NCBI GenBank assembly: GCA_043228905.1
Contig: JBHGNT010000008.1
Span: forward strand, 6,882,001 to 6,946,000
Source: Azolla caroliniana
Lineage: Eukaryota > Polypodiophyta
Direction of reading: 5' to 3'
Length of the DNA: 64,000 nt
Below the pieces are notes generated by a model, which saw only the letters and a list, made by a program, of their open reading frames with translations, was not told the origin of the DNA and made no database searches. This document shows positions 12,135-21,865 of the stretch, in pieces. Every line of letters starts with the position of its first letter. Position 1 is the stretch's first letter. The translations under genes were made by a program, and so were the position numbers.

Positions 12135-12834
12135 CTAACGTGCCCGAAACCGTCGGTCCCAACGTTCCGATTCTGCGATCGGTATCTCGGCCTTATCCTT
12201 GGTCGTTCTATCTCTACAAGTCGAGAGGGCGTTTTGTACCGCACCCTCTCCCGTGGTACCTTCATACTGATCTTCTGCCATCTCGTGGGGCAAGTCTGTC
12301 TCCTCGGCGTCGACTTGTGGCCTCGTTCTTTCCTCATCCTCGAGCATTGCCTCGAGAGTTGTGTATGCCTTCGCAATCCTGGCCACGAAGCTGAGCCTTG
12401 CCGAATCTCTTTGCCGTTCAACCTCTTCCCGTTGTGATGGCGCGCCGTCGCACGCCTTCCTCCTACCCTTCTCGGACCACTCGTCATCTAGCCATTGGCA
12501 TACCCTTCCGACCTTCAACCAGTCCTCCAAAAGGCCATTCACTCTGTCCTCGTCTTCAAGCTCAATCCCAATGGCCTCCTGTTCCGCTCGGTCGATTCAC
12601 TTAACGAACAATAGGACTTTGTCTGCCCCCACCAAACCTTGTTCCCGCTCTGGGAGCCGAGCAAGCCGTCGCTCGAACTCTCGGAACGCCTTCATTGCAC
12701 CCTGGTGGGTCTTCGCCGATGCAACCCACTGGTCGAAGTTGCATCGTCCCCGGCTCTTCCGACGTCCTCCATATGCTTGTAGGAGCGCCTCTTTGAAGGC
12801 CTCCCACAAACTATGAGCTTCTCGGAGCTCCTTC
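12135..12834 (-). pseudogene. Family-A Gag-like protein, C-terminal part, split by a DNA transposon
   Basis: From right to left it encodes ELREAHSLWEAFKEALLQAY, FDQWVASAKTHQGAMKAFRE and the LARLPEREQGLVGADKVLLF block, followed by the acidic tail. The N-terminal half lies on the far side of the transposon at 20165-20422; joining the two across the insertion keeps HAEVK next to ELREAH, as in the uninterrupted copy at 9970-10030. The frame is again broken after the DKVLLF region. Confidence 0.75.
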
Positions 12835-12867
12835 AACACCGGGTCATTTGAAACAGGTAATATGTCG
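12835..12867 (+). repeat. Left terminal inverted repeat
   Basis: 33 bp beginning AACACCGGGTCATTTG, identical to the reverse complement of 20132-20164. Beyond 12867 similarity continues only weakly (tattc against catta). Confidence 0.92.
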
Positions 12868-13555
12868 TATTCTCTTTTGGCATAGTTGGTCAGATGTAGA
12901 AAAGTACCCTATTTTAGCCTGATATCGAAAATATACGATGCATGTGTACCCCTTTTGCGACTTGATGGTTAAATATAGAACAAAAAAAACCTCGCAATTA
13001 CTAAATTGTATATGTGTCCACATTCGTGTCAATTTGCATATCATGGAGCACAATTGAAGACTTGGTTCAATATAAAGTTCTAAAATTGGTATCCATATTC
13101 AAATTGTAGAGTAAAACTAGATAAACCGTAATTATAAATATGTGGTTTTGGGTTTAGGAATAAAGTAGTACCCCACTTGTTGGACGGGTATATCGATAGT
13201 TTCATTGTATAATGTCATATAGTTCATGACAATGTAATTGGTAAGAGTAACAATTACGTACGACATTCATTTATACTATGTGTAACCAGTAGACTTGAAC
13301 CGTAGGTAACTAAAAACCTCTTATTATAAAAAACATTCACCTTTTCATATACAGTCATGCTAACGAAAATGAGAAATTACAATATCATGTTAATATCTCA
13401 AACTGAAGAAGAGCATGGTGACCAATTATATGTAAATACAAACTACGGTTCCAATAATGATTAAAAAGGGAAATTATGAACAGGTGAATTTAATTAAACG
13501 ATAAACAATTACAGATGTTCTCATTTACAAATATAATATGAAGTGATGGTGAACA
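12868..13555. other. Transposon subterminal region, no gene seen
   Basis: AT-rich non-coding DNA between the left inverted repeat and the stop codon of the methyltransferase gene. It presumably holds that gene's 3' UTR and polyadenylation signals. No long open frame on either strand. Confidence 0.6.
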
Positions 13556-16500
13556 CTATGCCTCAAAATCCTCAATTTTTACATTGCGCCATCTACATGA
13601 ATCTATAAGCAAATCAGGCACAACAGGCTCCTCTGGCGCTGATTGTTCTAGACTATTTTCATTCGTGTCATCTCCAAGCTCTCCCGAATCTGATGTATGG
13701 TCAAACTGTGCTACATCTTCCAGGTCCACCAGCTCCCCTGCTTCTTCATCAATTGGTTCCATTGGTTCTCGTGAAGTCATCTGGAACATCTCTGTCTCGT
13801 TGATGTGTTTTGCTCCGACTTCTTGATCCTGATCTGGACAGTCCCAGATTCCTGTGATCCTCATTTTGATGAAGTTAACTTGAGCAGGGTCCTTCTCCAA
13901 TGCAACACAGTTTCTAAACATCTTCAATGCACAAGTTGTCGTTGTACCTAATGGTCGCATGAACACAAACAAGTATATATTAGAAGTAACGTCTTAAACT
14001 TGATCGACAGGATTGAAATTAAATATATATATTATACCTGTGCCAGAGAACAAGTCTAGGACCCAATCATCTGGATTCGAGAAGAGCTCTATGATGCGGT
14101 TGATCAATCTTTGAGGTTTTTGATAAGGGTTCACCATACTTTTATCCCCTGACACATGTCTTAATTTTTTGGTTACAGCTGGGCACATGATGTAGTTAAC
14201 CACGTTACGCTCATTGACATGTGCTCTAGCTTTCTTCTTTATAATTGAATCATAGTAGCCCACACAAAAATGTTCGACCGCACTAACCATTCGATCGCCA
14301 GGGCTACGTGTAATATTTGTTTTGATCCTATAGAGAAAGAAAATCAAGCATTAGAGGTGTAAATGTGTACATATAATAAGAAGTATTGTAATGAGTAAAA
14401 GCGAACTATAACGCACCAATGCATGTGTTCAGTGGCATGACAACGGGACTTCAAAGCTGTTGTGACTAACAGTGATTGCCCCATGCTATGAAATATGACT
14501 ATCCTCCACAAGGGGGCCAATGTCAGTTCTGCGAAATCCTTTACCATTTTCTCGATCTGAGGGTACTTGAAAGGCACATCATCATATGTTGATCCCGCAA
14601 TACGAAAACCATATGGTATGTCAGCTATCAGCAAAGTGTAGTGCCTTCTCGGTAACAGTTCGAGCATCTGGGATACTTCGCCATTGAAAACACTATAATG
14701 AAGTTGTTTGAAAGGATTGGACCTATGCAAAAAACTCTTTACAGTCTCCGAATCCTCGAGCAGTTCCATTTCCTTCCCTTTGTTCATTCTCTTCTCATAT
14801 TTCGCACGTTCTAAGTGCGTGATGAAGGCCGCTGGAATACCGTCATTATTGTCGTTGTTCTTTTTCGATTTTGATGGTTTCTGCAAGTGTCATTGTTGTT
14901 AGCAAGGAACATTAGTTTCTAACATATCAACATTCAAAAGACACATACCCATTCTCTAAATACAATAAAATATTCCTCCAATGCCTTGTAGGAAGAAGTT
15001 ATTGGGCAGGCTTGTTCAACTTCTTCCCATGTCGGTAAACTCAGTTTTTGCATCATCAACTCCTGAATCTTCATGTATACCTTGTGACTGCACAATCAAT
15101 ATGAAATTAGAAATAAGATATTCAAAATAATTGAAGACTTTCATGAAAAGGTATACTATAAACACTTACTTTTGCAAGTCTGTTACCATCTCGTCCAAAC
15201 TAAATTCCTTGGCGACCACTCGAGATAGCACGGATATTAACAATCTATCATCTTTGATACCTTGTAATGATCTCCAAGGTAAAAGTTTCATGTCCTCTGC
15301 TAACTCCTTGATTACCAAGTCGCTTTTTCCCTTGGTCTTTGATTTCATCTCAACTTGTGGATCAATTCTTCCCTTTTTTGATCTTTGCCCCTTGACTTCT
15401 TTCCGCTCCCACATAGAGAATATTTTGTCTTGGAGATCCCACACCTCTCCGGTCCGAAAAGCTAGTTGAAACCAAGAATCATATTTTCGGAGACCTTCGG
15501 ATTTGGTACTCTCATCCACTGCAATCCCTACTTCCAATAAACACTGGCGTCGCAATCCAGGCCACAATCTTGGACCAAAACGATTCAAGGCATCCAGGTA
15601 TTCATGATGAAAAAATCTTATCCTCTCTATACATGACATTTTTTGCCTATAATCGTTGTCATTGTTATGGTCCCATGCGAGCAGCTTCGCCTCCTCGTGA
15701 GTTAGTCCTGCATATACCTTACATTCGGCGTACTTGAAGAACGGCGTGAGAGGATATTCTTTGACAAGCTATCGTCGAGCTTCGGCCGAATGTGATCCTC
15801 CGATTACATAGTATGTGTAATCGTCTGCAGAGCTATGCTTGAAATCTGTTACTGTTGGGCATTGTTCTTGATCAACTATTACCAAAAATGGCACCACAGT
15901 AGCGTGAGGATTGATTTTCATTTTGCTTTTTAGGTTTTGCACATGGACGGAGTGCGGCTCCCTAATTTCCAAGGGACGTCTTCCAGTCATGGGGTCAATG
16001 GGGGGCCTTTGGATAGAAGTAATGGGCAAATGAAATAGCTGGCCCCTGCGCACAAGTTTAGTCTTCATAATATTTTCTCTTATTTTATTTTGTTCTGACG
16101 TCAGGACACCAGAAGATAGTTGTCCGCCTGGAGCCACAACGTCGACTTGTTGGTCGTCTTCTTCTTCCACGAACTCTAATATTTCTTCTTCTTCTTCTTC
16201 AGGTCGTGGTCGTTTAGTATATTTCTTTTGAACAGGATTTGTCTTCCTAGACTTTTTCGGTGGAGTTTCTGCTTCACCGGTCATCATCTCTCCTTTCACG
16301 TACGGCCGAAGAGCTACCAACAAGTTATTTTTCGCTTGCAGGTCTTTACGCAAAGCCTTGGGATTGCAAGATTCAGGTACTAGGTTTCCCTCATCAAGTC
16401 GCAATCGCCTGTTGCCAATTGAGCTCGAGACGTCGATTAAAATACTTGTAGAGTCAATGTCTTTGTACTCTAGCTTGGTTACATGCCCATAATTAAATGT

Positions 16501-16807
16501 TTTTCCAAGCTGAAGTTTCCCTTCCCCGTCTGATTTTGCCGTTATCAATAACAGCACCCCATCCTCCTCGACATAAGAGAGACACCATTCAAGTTCGGGG
16601 TAATCCTTATATTTCACCTCAACCGTTTTCTCCTCTTGCGTACTACCTTTGTTGATTTTGGTAGTAGCCACAAATGACTTGGATCCTCCTTCCCCCGTTG
16701 AGTCAAATAAAATCTTTTTACTCGTGTCCTTGATGAAGGAGCCAGATTCTTGTTTTGTCGGAGATCGAATCTTCAATCTAAATGAAGGAACTTTTTGTCT
16801 GGGTTCA
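13556..16807 (-). pseudogene. Spliced ParB-like/DNA amino-methyltransferase gene (one nonsense codon)
   Basis: Five exons with GT-AG introns in phase: 16807-15170, 15087-14949, 14880-14417, 14327-14038 and 13947-13556, about 974 codons; a further 5' exon is likely upstream (possible ATG at 17234). Exon 1 has a Lys/Arg/Glu-rich linker and a ParB-like domain: PITSIQRPPI, VVPFLVIVDQ, then YYVIGGSHSAEARR followed by LVKEYP and AGLTHEEAKLLAWDHN. A TAG at 15769-15771 sits where a Gln (CAG) fits, so this copy is nonsense-mutated. The later exons carry a beta-class N4-cytosine/N6-adenine methyltransferase: motif IV is LLIADIPYG (DIPY in place of DPPY), motif X is NPYQKPQRLINRIIELFS, and motif I is VLDLFSGTG, completed across a splice junction to SGTGT. 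The C-terminus is acidic. Target base and ParB role are unknown; binding of the element's own DNA is one possibility. Confidence 0.82.
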
Positions 16808-16938
16808 CTGAAATTAAAAACGTTGGTGAAAACATAGAAACAACGTACAGTTTTATCTAAATCACGCAAATTATCATCTAAATTACGTCAATTTTATGGT
16901 CCCATGCGATAGTTTTTTATCGCAAAAACAACATTTTT

Positions 16939-17091
16939 TTCAACCAAAATCCGATGCACTGCATCGGATTTCGGTTGAAAGGCAGGACTTTCAACGCAAA
17001 TCCGATGCACTAAATCGGATTTCGGTTGAAAGGCATGATTTTCAACGCAAATCCGATGCACTGCATCGGATTTTCGTTGAAGGTCCTGCCT
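16939..17091. repeat. Three 51-bp tandem repeats, each a near-perfect palindrome
   Basis: Units start at 16939, 16990 and 17041. Each contains two 20-bp arms (TTCAAC..AAATCCGATGCA and its complement) around a 1-bp centre. Unit 1 has one arm mismatch, unit 3 one or two, and unit 2 is degraded in the right arm (taaatcgg). They lie between the divergent genes, in the minus gene's promoter or first intron. Candidate binding or methylation sites for an element-encoded protein; this role is inference. Confidence 0.85.
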
Positions 17092-17350
17092 TTCAGAATT
17101 GCTTTCCAAGTTCGTTGTACAAAATAAAATAAAATTTCTATGTGTTGAGGAAAGGAATCTTTAAGGAATCTTTAGGAATCTTAAAAAATGCAAAGAATAT
17201 TACTAACAGGACGATTTTCTTTCCCTCGTTCATGGTTCGTGCCGGAGGTAGTGTTGTCGACGATGTGCTTCTGAGTGCTCGAAAATTGGCCTGTGCTCTG
17301 AGCTCGATGGATTCTTTCACGTGATAATGAAAATGAAATGTCTAACCTCC

Positions 17351-17358
17351 TTATATAG
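17351..17358. promoter_or_regulatory. TATA-like motif between the divergent genes
   Basis: Minus strand CTATATAAGG, plus strand TTATATAG. It lies about 175 bp upstream of the plus-strand ATG (17531) and about 115 bp from the possible minus-strand ATG (17234). It could serve either direction. Only the motif and its position support this. Confidence 0.4.
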
Positions 17359-17530
17359 AAGACTTTAGCATTCCTTTTAAAATAAAAAATAATTTTTAAT
17401 TATTTGTTTTTTAGGAAAATGTCGGAAAATAATATAGTTAATCTAAGTGTTCGGGTAGTTATATAGTTAGGCTTTAGCATTCCTTAATTTTCTCAAAAGA
17501 AGGTTTTAGAATACAGTTAGACTCCCTCAA

Positions 17531-19837
17531 ATGTCTTCTTCTACAAGTAGAACATCTCTTTTTTCTATTGCCCCCTTTTCATTGTCAAACAACTCGTATT
17601 TCTCAATAGAAGAGTACAACCACAAAAAACATTCGCGGCTTAAACAAAAAAGTGTGGCTCCTAGTACTTCGAATTCTTTGTTTTCAATTGATCCTGTTGA
17701 TGGCCCTCTTCATGCAAGCTTACAAGCGGACGATTCTTTGTCGATAGATAACAATAGCATTACTAAACCTCTAGCATTTAAAAGAGTTCCTCGACAAGTT
17801 AGTGAAAAGAGATTTAATTTCTTATGTTCTGATCATCAACTTCTATGCGACTTGAACAAATCGTGTTGTGCGAATCTCTATCTATCAACTTATGGAAAGT
17901 CAAGGTTACGTGAAACACGACAAAAATACTTGTCGCTTAATGGGGAAAAGCAAGATACATTTCTTCTTTCGCATATGCAACTTAAATTGGATCACAAAGC
18001 AGGGCCTAATTCAACGCAAGTTGAATATTTCCTTGGACTAAATACCAAGTGTTGTCGAGCAGCGTTTAAAAAGTATGGCCAAGGGTGGAAAATCAGATGT
18101 AGAGATCAAGAATTACAAGAACCTATTAAAAGAACATCGTGAAAGTCAGGCATTGGAACGTATTAAGGCTATGCATCATCGACAAAAAGCGTTTCAATCT
18201 CCCGAAAAGTATATGTGCATGATTATTGACGGCATGGATCAAAAGAAAACTTGTTTGCCACATTTTCAAAGACTCCCCAAGGATATTGGAGATGAGTGTC
18301 TCGTGCAAATGCATCTAGTGGGTTGTTTGACATATTGTCAAATTATAAGACCGCAAGTGTTCTTAACTTATCCCAATATCCACAACGACCCTAATCTTAC
18401 TGTCCTGTCATGCACAGGGTATTGCAATCATGGTCAGGTATACTCCGGCCAGTTCTATATGTGCAACTAGACAACACAGCAAGAGAGAATAAGAACTCAA
18501 CTGTCTTCGGCTATCTAAGCATGCTAGTAGAGAGGGGCATATTTAAAAAGATAAAGGTTAACTTCTTGTTGGTTGGTCATACCCATGATCACATAGATCA
18601 AATGTTCAGTAGTTTCTCAAAGAAACTTGCTCGCTGTAATGCTTTCACACTTCCCACGCTATCCAAATTGATTAGTGAAGCATATACACCAAAGCCTGAA
18701 GTACAACACTTGGAAGAAGTATACGACTTTAAACGTTTCTGCATGGATAGTGACGGGACTAAAGGTAGGGTGCTTGCACCTCTTAATAATATAAGTTTCA
18801 ACCATGTCTTCCTCATAAAACAAAGATCGGCCCACCTCAAGATGACGGTGTTGTTTGCGAAACAATACTCATCTAGTGCACAATGGGAGCCCCAAGAAGG
18901 TTGTAGGCTCCTTCTTCATATCCCAGATGAACCTCTACATGGTGCACAACAAATGCCATATGATGATCGTAAAAATGTAGCACCAAATAGTACTATTGAT
19001 GAACAAAGGGCATATTGGTTAAGATGTCTAGCAGAGAAACAAAATAATATTGATCGGACTAAGAAGTATGTCGGTGATGAGGATGTTGAATGGTGGGAGA
19101 TTTTCTTCACCCATCAACGCACCATTTTAGATAATTACATCGTCGGTTTATGGCCAATCCGTATCCCATTCACATGGAACATTGGGATGACATCAACGAT
19201 ATCGCAGACTCATCACCAACAATCGAATAATATGGAGCTTCACGATTTAGTTCGGCCACTGCAAAGAGATATTTATGTGGGACCAAGAAAGTCACGTACT
19301 ATTGAGGCAAGATGGCAAGGTAATTTGCAAGAACTACAAGTGGGAATGTTGGTTGCAACATTAGCAGGGGACAATACCTTGGGCCATCCATTTTGGATTG
19401 CAAAAATTATTGAATTAGTAAGGGATGAAGAAAGTAGTCAGACAAAGTCAATAGTAGTCCACTGGTATCAGACAAATTCACTTGATGCATTTACAGGAAA
19501 GTATTCTTTAGAGATGGTTAAGGATGTCGGATGTTCAAGCAGAAAGAGAAGAAGAAAGAATATACCGAGCGTGGCTACTCTCGCACTAGACCATGTTGAC
19601 ATACCAGTATATGACTTCTCATTGACAAAATCAGGTCATCTAAGACAAGCAACTATCAAGATAATAAAGGAGAAAATCCCAAACATGGTGTCAAACGAAA
19701 TACAGAGAATAACCAGAAGCAATTCTCATAACCAAAAAGATGTTGGGTTGGAATTGGATGAGGATAATGCTTTGATTGCCACTGATGATGAGGATGAGAC
19801 GTCAGAATGCTCTTCTAGTCCATCAGACATGTCTTAA
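17531..19837 (+). pseudogene. Putative transposase with DUF7869-like RNase H fold, two frameshifts
   Basis: Three overlapping frames join to about 768 residues: 17531 to about 18068, then 18072-18407, then 18408-19837. The first shift lies in an A-run at 18067-18071; the second, near 18400, restores the original frame, so each is a 1-nt change or a sequencing error. The N-terminal part has Cys/His-rich text (LCSDHQLLCDLNKSCC ... KCCRAAF). The core has three acidic blocks typical of the DUF7869 family as I know it: MIIDGMDQKKTCLPHF, YVQLDNTARENKN and VGHTHDHIDQMFSSFSKKL. I infer an Asp triad of a DDE-type nuclease. The C-terminus has an SH3-like stretch (GHPFWIAKIIELV ... IVVHWYQ), a basic patch (SSRKRRRKN) and an acidic tail. 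Its place within an element with inverted repeats supports a transposase role; no catalytic evidence is available here. Confidence 0.72.
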
Positions 19838-20131
19838 TATATTGGTTTGGTTCAAGCTGGGGATTGTTTTACTACATGATCGGAAACTTTGTAAATTTGT
19901 TTTGGATATAAACTCACGAATATGTATAATTGTAACTGGTAGACATGTTGTACATTATTTTGTAATTTTGGTGATGTATTTTTGGAGGCATTTTACTTAT
20001 GCCTCAAAGTGGTAGTCATGTTGAAATTCAATATATTTTGCCACCTTTTCTTAAAAGCTTTACGCATGCGTCGTGTCTTTTTGAAAACTGCGTGCTTTTG
20101 TGCCCTTTTTCGACGTAGTGTTCTCATAATG
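19838..20131. other. Transposon right subterminal region, no gene seen
   Basis: The 3' flank of the putative transposase gene, AT-rich up to about 20050, then CG-containing sequence (acgcatgcgtcgtg, ttcgacgtagtg) before the right inverted repeat. No open frame of note. Confidence 0.55.
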
Positions 20132-20164
20132 CGACATATTACCTGTTTCAAATGACCCGGTGTT
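20132..20164 (-). repeat. Right terminal inverted repeat
   Basis: 33 bp ending AATGACCCGGTGTT, the exact reverse complement of 12835-12867, followed by the duplicated CTTC. Confidence 0.92.
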
Positions 20165-20422
20165 CTTCACTTCCGCGTGCATATGGACGACGACGACCCG
20201 ACAAAAGAACTCCACCCTCAACGCCTCGTCTACGTCTTGCTTCTCCATTTCCACGTTGTAGGCTTCCAAGTAGAATGGGACCTTGTCCCCATTGAAACGG
20301 CCGACTCTTTCGACTACTCGCTCCACCGCTTGTTGCATCGTCTCTCTTCTTGTTGTTGCTCGTCCAAACTCCCTCACCGCCTCGACGAAAAGTTTTCTGA
20401 AGTCATCTTCTTCCAACTCCAT
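20165..20422 (-). pseudogene. Family-A Gag-like protein, N-terminal part
   Basis: Begins MELEEDDFRKLFVEAVREFG at 20422 and continues RRETMQQAVERVVERVGRFN, then DEALRVEFFCRVVVVHMHAEVK, where the DNA transposon interrupts it. It continues at 12834 leftward. The start lies close to the primer-binding site (20438-20457), as expected for Gag. Confidence 0.78.
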
Positions 20423-20437
20423 TCTCCCTTGCCGCCC

Positions 20438-20641
20438 TTCACGTTGGGTTCACCAAAGATGTCACGTTATTACGCGTGTGCATGTAGAAGGGTGGGACCA
20501 CGGGGGTCTCAGACTAGGGAGAAAGGGATGCCGAGAAACCGACTACCGACACGTCCCAGAGGCACATGGTGCACATGGTGCACTCCGTCGATTCTTTCAA
20601 TATTCCCTGGTTTCTCACTATGGCATGGAATCTTCACGACA
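20438..20641 (-). repeat. Family-A primer-binding site and internally deleted 5' LTR
   Basis: 20438-20457 is the family primer-binding site with one change. The LTR (20460-20641) begins TGTCACGTTATTACGCG and ends TCTTCACGACA but is only 182 bp. About 575 bp present at 4055-4810 is missing; the junction falls near 20570, where gtcccagaggca joins catggtgcac. Confidence 0.8.
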
Positions 20642-21186
20642 ACGCACTCGCGGATTACCGCAACACCAGAGAGAAGGGTGCCGATGAGGCCGACCTATGA
20701 AAAATTCCTAGCATATAGTTGGATCTATAAACGGATGATAACCCGAATTTGATTGATGAAGCCATGAAAATACACCCTCATGCTATTGAATTTGTCAGGT
20801 CGAATGACGGTAGGTTCGAGGACATATGGATGGGAAGGGGAAATGGTTGGGCTTGGTGTTGACGGCGGCGGGTGTGGCTCGGCGAGTGATGGGTTTTGGG
20901 GTGTGTCGGTTTGATGCTCTCATAATGAATCCCGAAGGATTTCACTTTCTAGTTGAAGTTGTTGTAAGGTTTCCATTACTTGGTTTAGGTTGTCAACGGA
21001 GTCGAACATGGTAGCAAGAAGAGGAAGTGGAAGAAACTGTCATGGATGAGTAGCATAGAGCAGAACCAAGACGAGATTAAGTACTAAGAGAGTGAATAGA
21101 CAAGAGAAACACAAAAAGAATTAAAGTTATGATTTCGTAACTAGTATTGTTCACATTTATTAGAATCAAGGTGCACATGAGTATTT
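20642..21186. other. Unassigned sequence, no gene recognised
   Basis: About 545 bp between the family-A LTR and the copia LTR. Short open frames only, no recognisable domain. The stretch 20920-21060 might be a copia 5' fragment, but I cannot support an assignment. Confidence 0.4.
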
Positions 21187-21541
21187 TGTAGAGAATCGAT
21201 TGGCCACAACTGGTTAATATTAGTGCATATGCGGGTGCAAGAAACGAGAATAATAGTACACAGACAAACAGAAACAGAAACATGGAGACAAGATATTTTA
21301 ATAGGGAAAACCCGGAAAGGGAAAAAGCCACGAGAGTAAACAAACTCCAAACTTTATCACTATGTAAGTAAGGTATACAACAAGACACTCAAAGGCAACG
21401 ACCTATAGTTCTTCTTCGTTAGGCCGACGTTTGTAGAGGAGTCACTCCCACACTCTCTCTTGCTCTCTTACTCTCACTTAGTTATAGGGGCAACAACCAA
21501 CAATGACTATGCAATAATAATCAACAACTACTTTCCCTAAC

Positions 21542-21865
21542 TGTTTAGAGGTGGGGGAGTGGAGCCAAGATCGGCTCCACCCCCCCTCCCAAGGGGGTTC
21601 AAATGTGAGGGGAGAGAGGGAAATATGCACACACAGAGAATTGAGACAAACACGGTTTGAGGGTAACTTCAATATATTTTTCCTTTTTTTCCATGCCCCA
21701 TGGGTGGGGTTTAAATAGTACAAGATCTTATCATATAAAAAGCCGAGTGAGGGTAGTTAGACCTACTTACCCCACCTAACACTCACACATTCACATTTTA
21801 TATTACACCTTACACACCACCTTCCACATTACAACTAACCCTCCTGTACACCGATACAGGTAACA
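21542..21865 (+). repeat. 5' LTR of the non-autonomous element
   Basis: 324 bp. Contains a palindromic segment (ggagccaagatcggctcc) near its start and a possible TATA (ttaaatag) near 21710. Confidence 0.85.

Larger units (their letters stand above)
12835..20164. mobile_element. Complete DNA transposon carrying a putative transposase and a ParB-methyltransferase gene
   Basis: A 7330-bp element bounded by 33-bp perfect terminal inverted repeats (AACACCGGGTC ... ATATGTCG) and a 4-bp target duplication CTTC (12831-12834 and 20165-20168). The insertion site lies in a family-A gag; the empty site is readable from 10000-10020 (gagctcctttacttcc). The element is much more AT-rich than its surroundings. 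It holds two divergent genes: a spliced minus-strand gene for a ParB-like/DNA-methyltransferase protein (13556-16807 plus a probable 5' exon) and a plus-strand DUF7869-type protein (17531-19837). The gap between them has a triple 51-bp palindromic repeat and a TATA-like motif. Superfamily membership is not clear to me. Confidence 0.88.

Noticed and set aside
13556-16807. Bacterial restriction-modification or phage contamination
   Set aside because: The gene has four in-phase GT-AG introns and lies in a transposon embedded in plant retrotransposon sequence, so it is nuclear.
18410-19837. A standalone 475-residue host gene
   Set aside because: It is the third part of a longer frame-shifted gene and sits inside the inverted repeats of a transposon.
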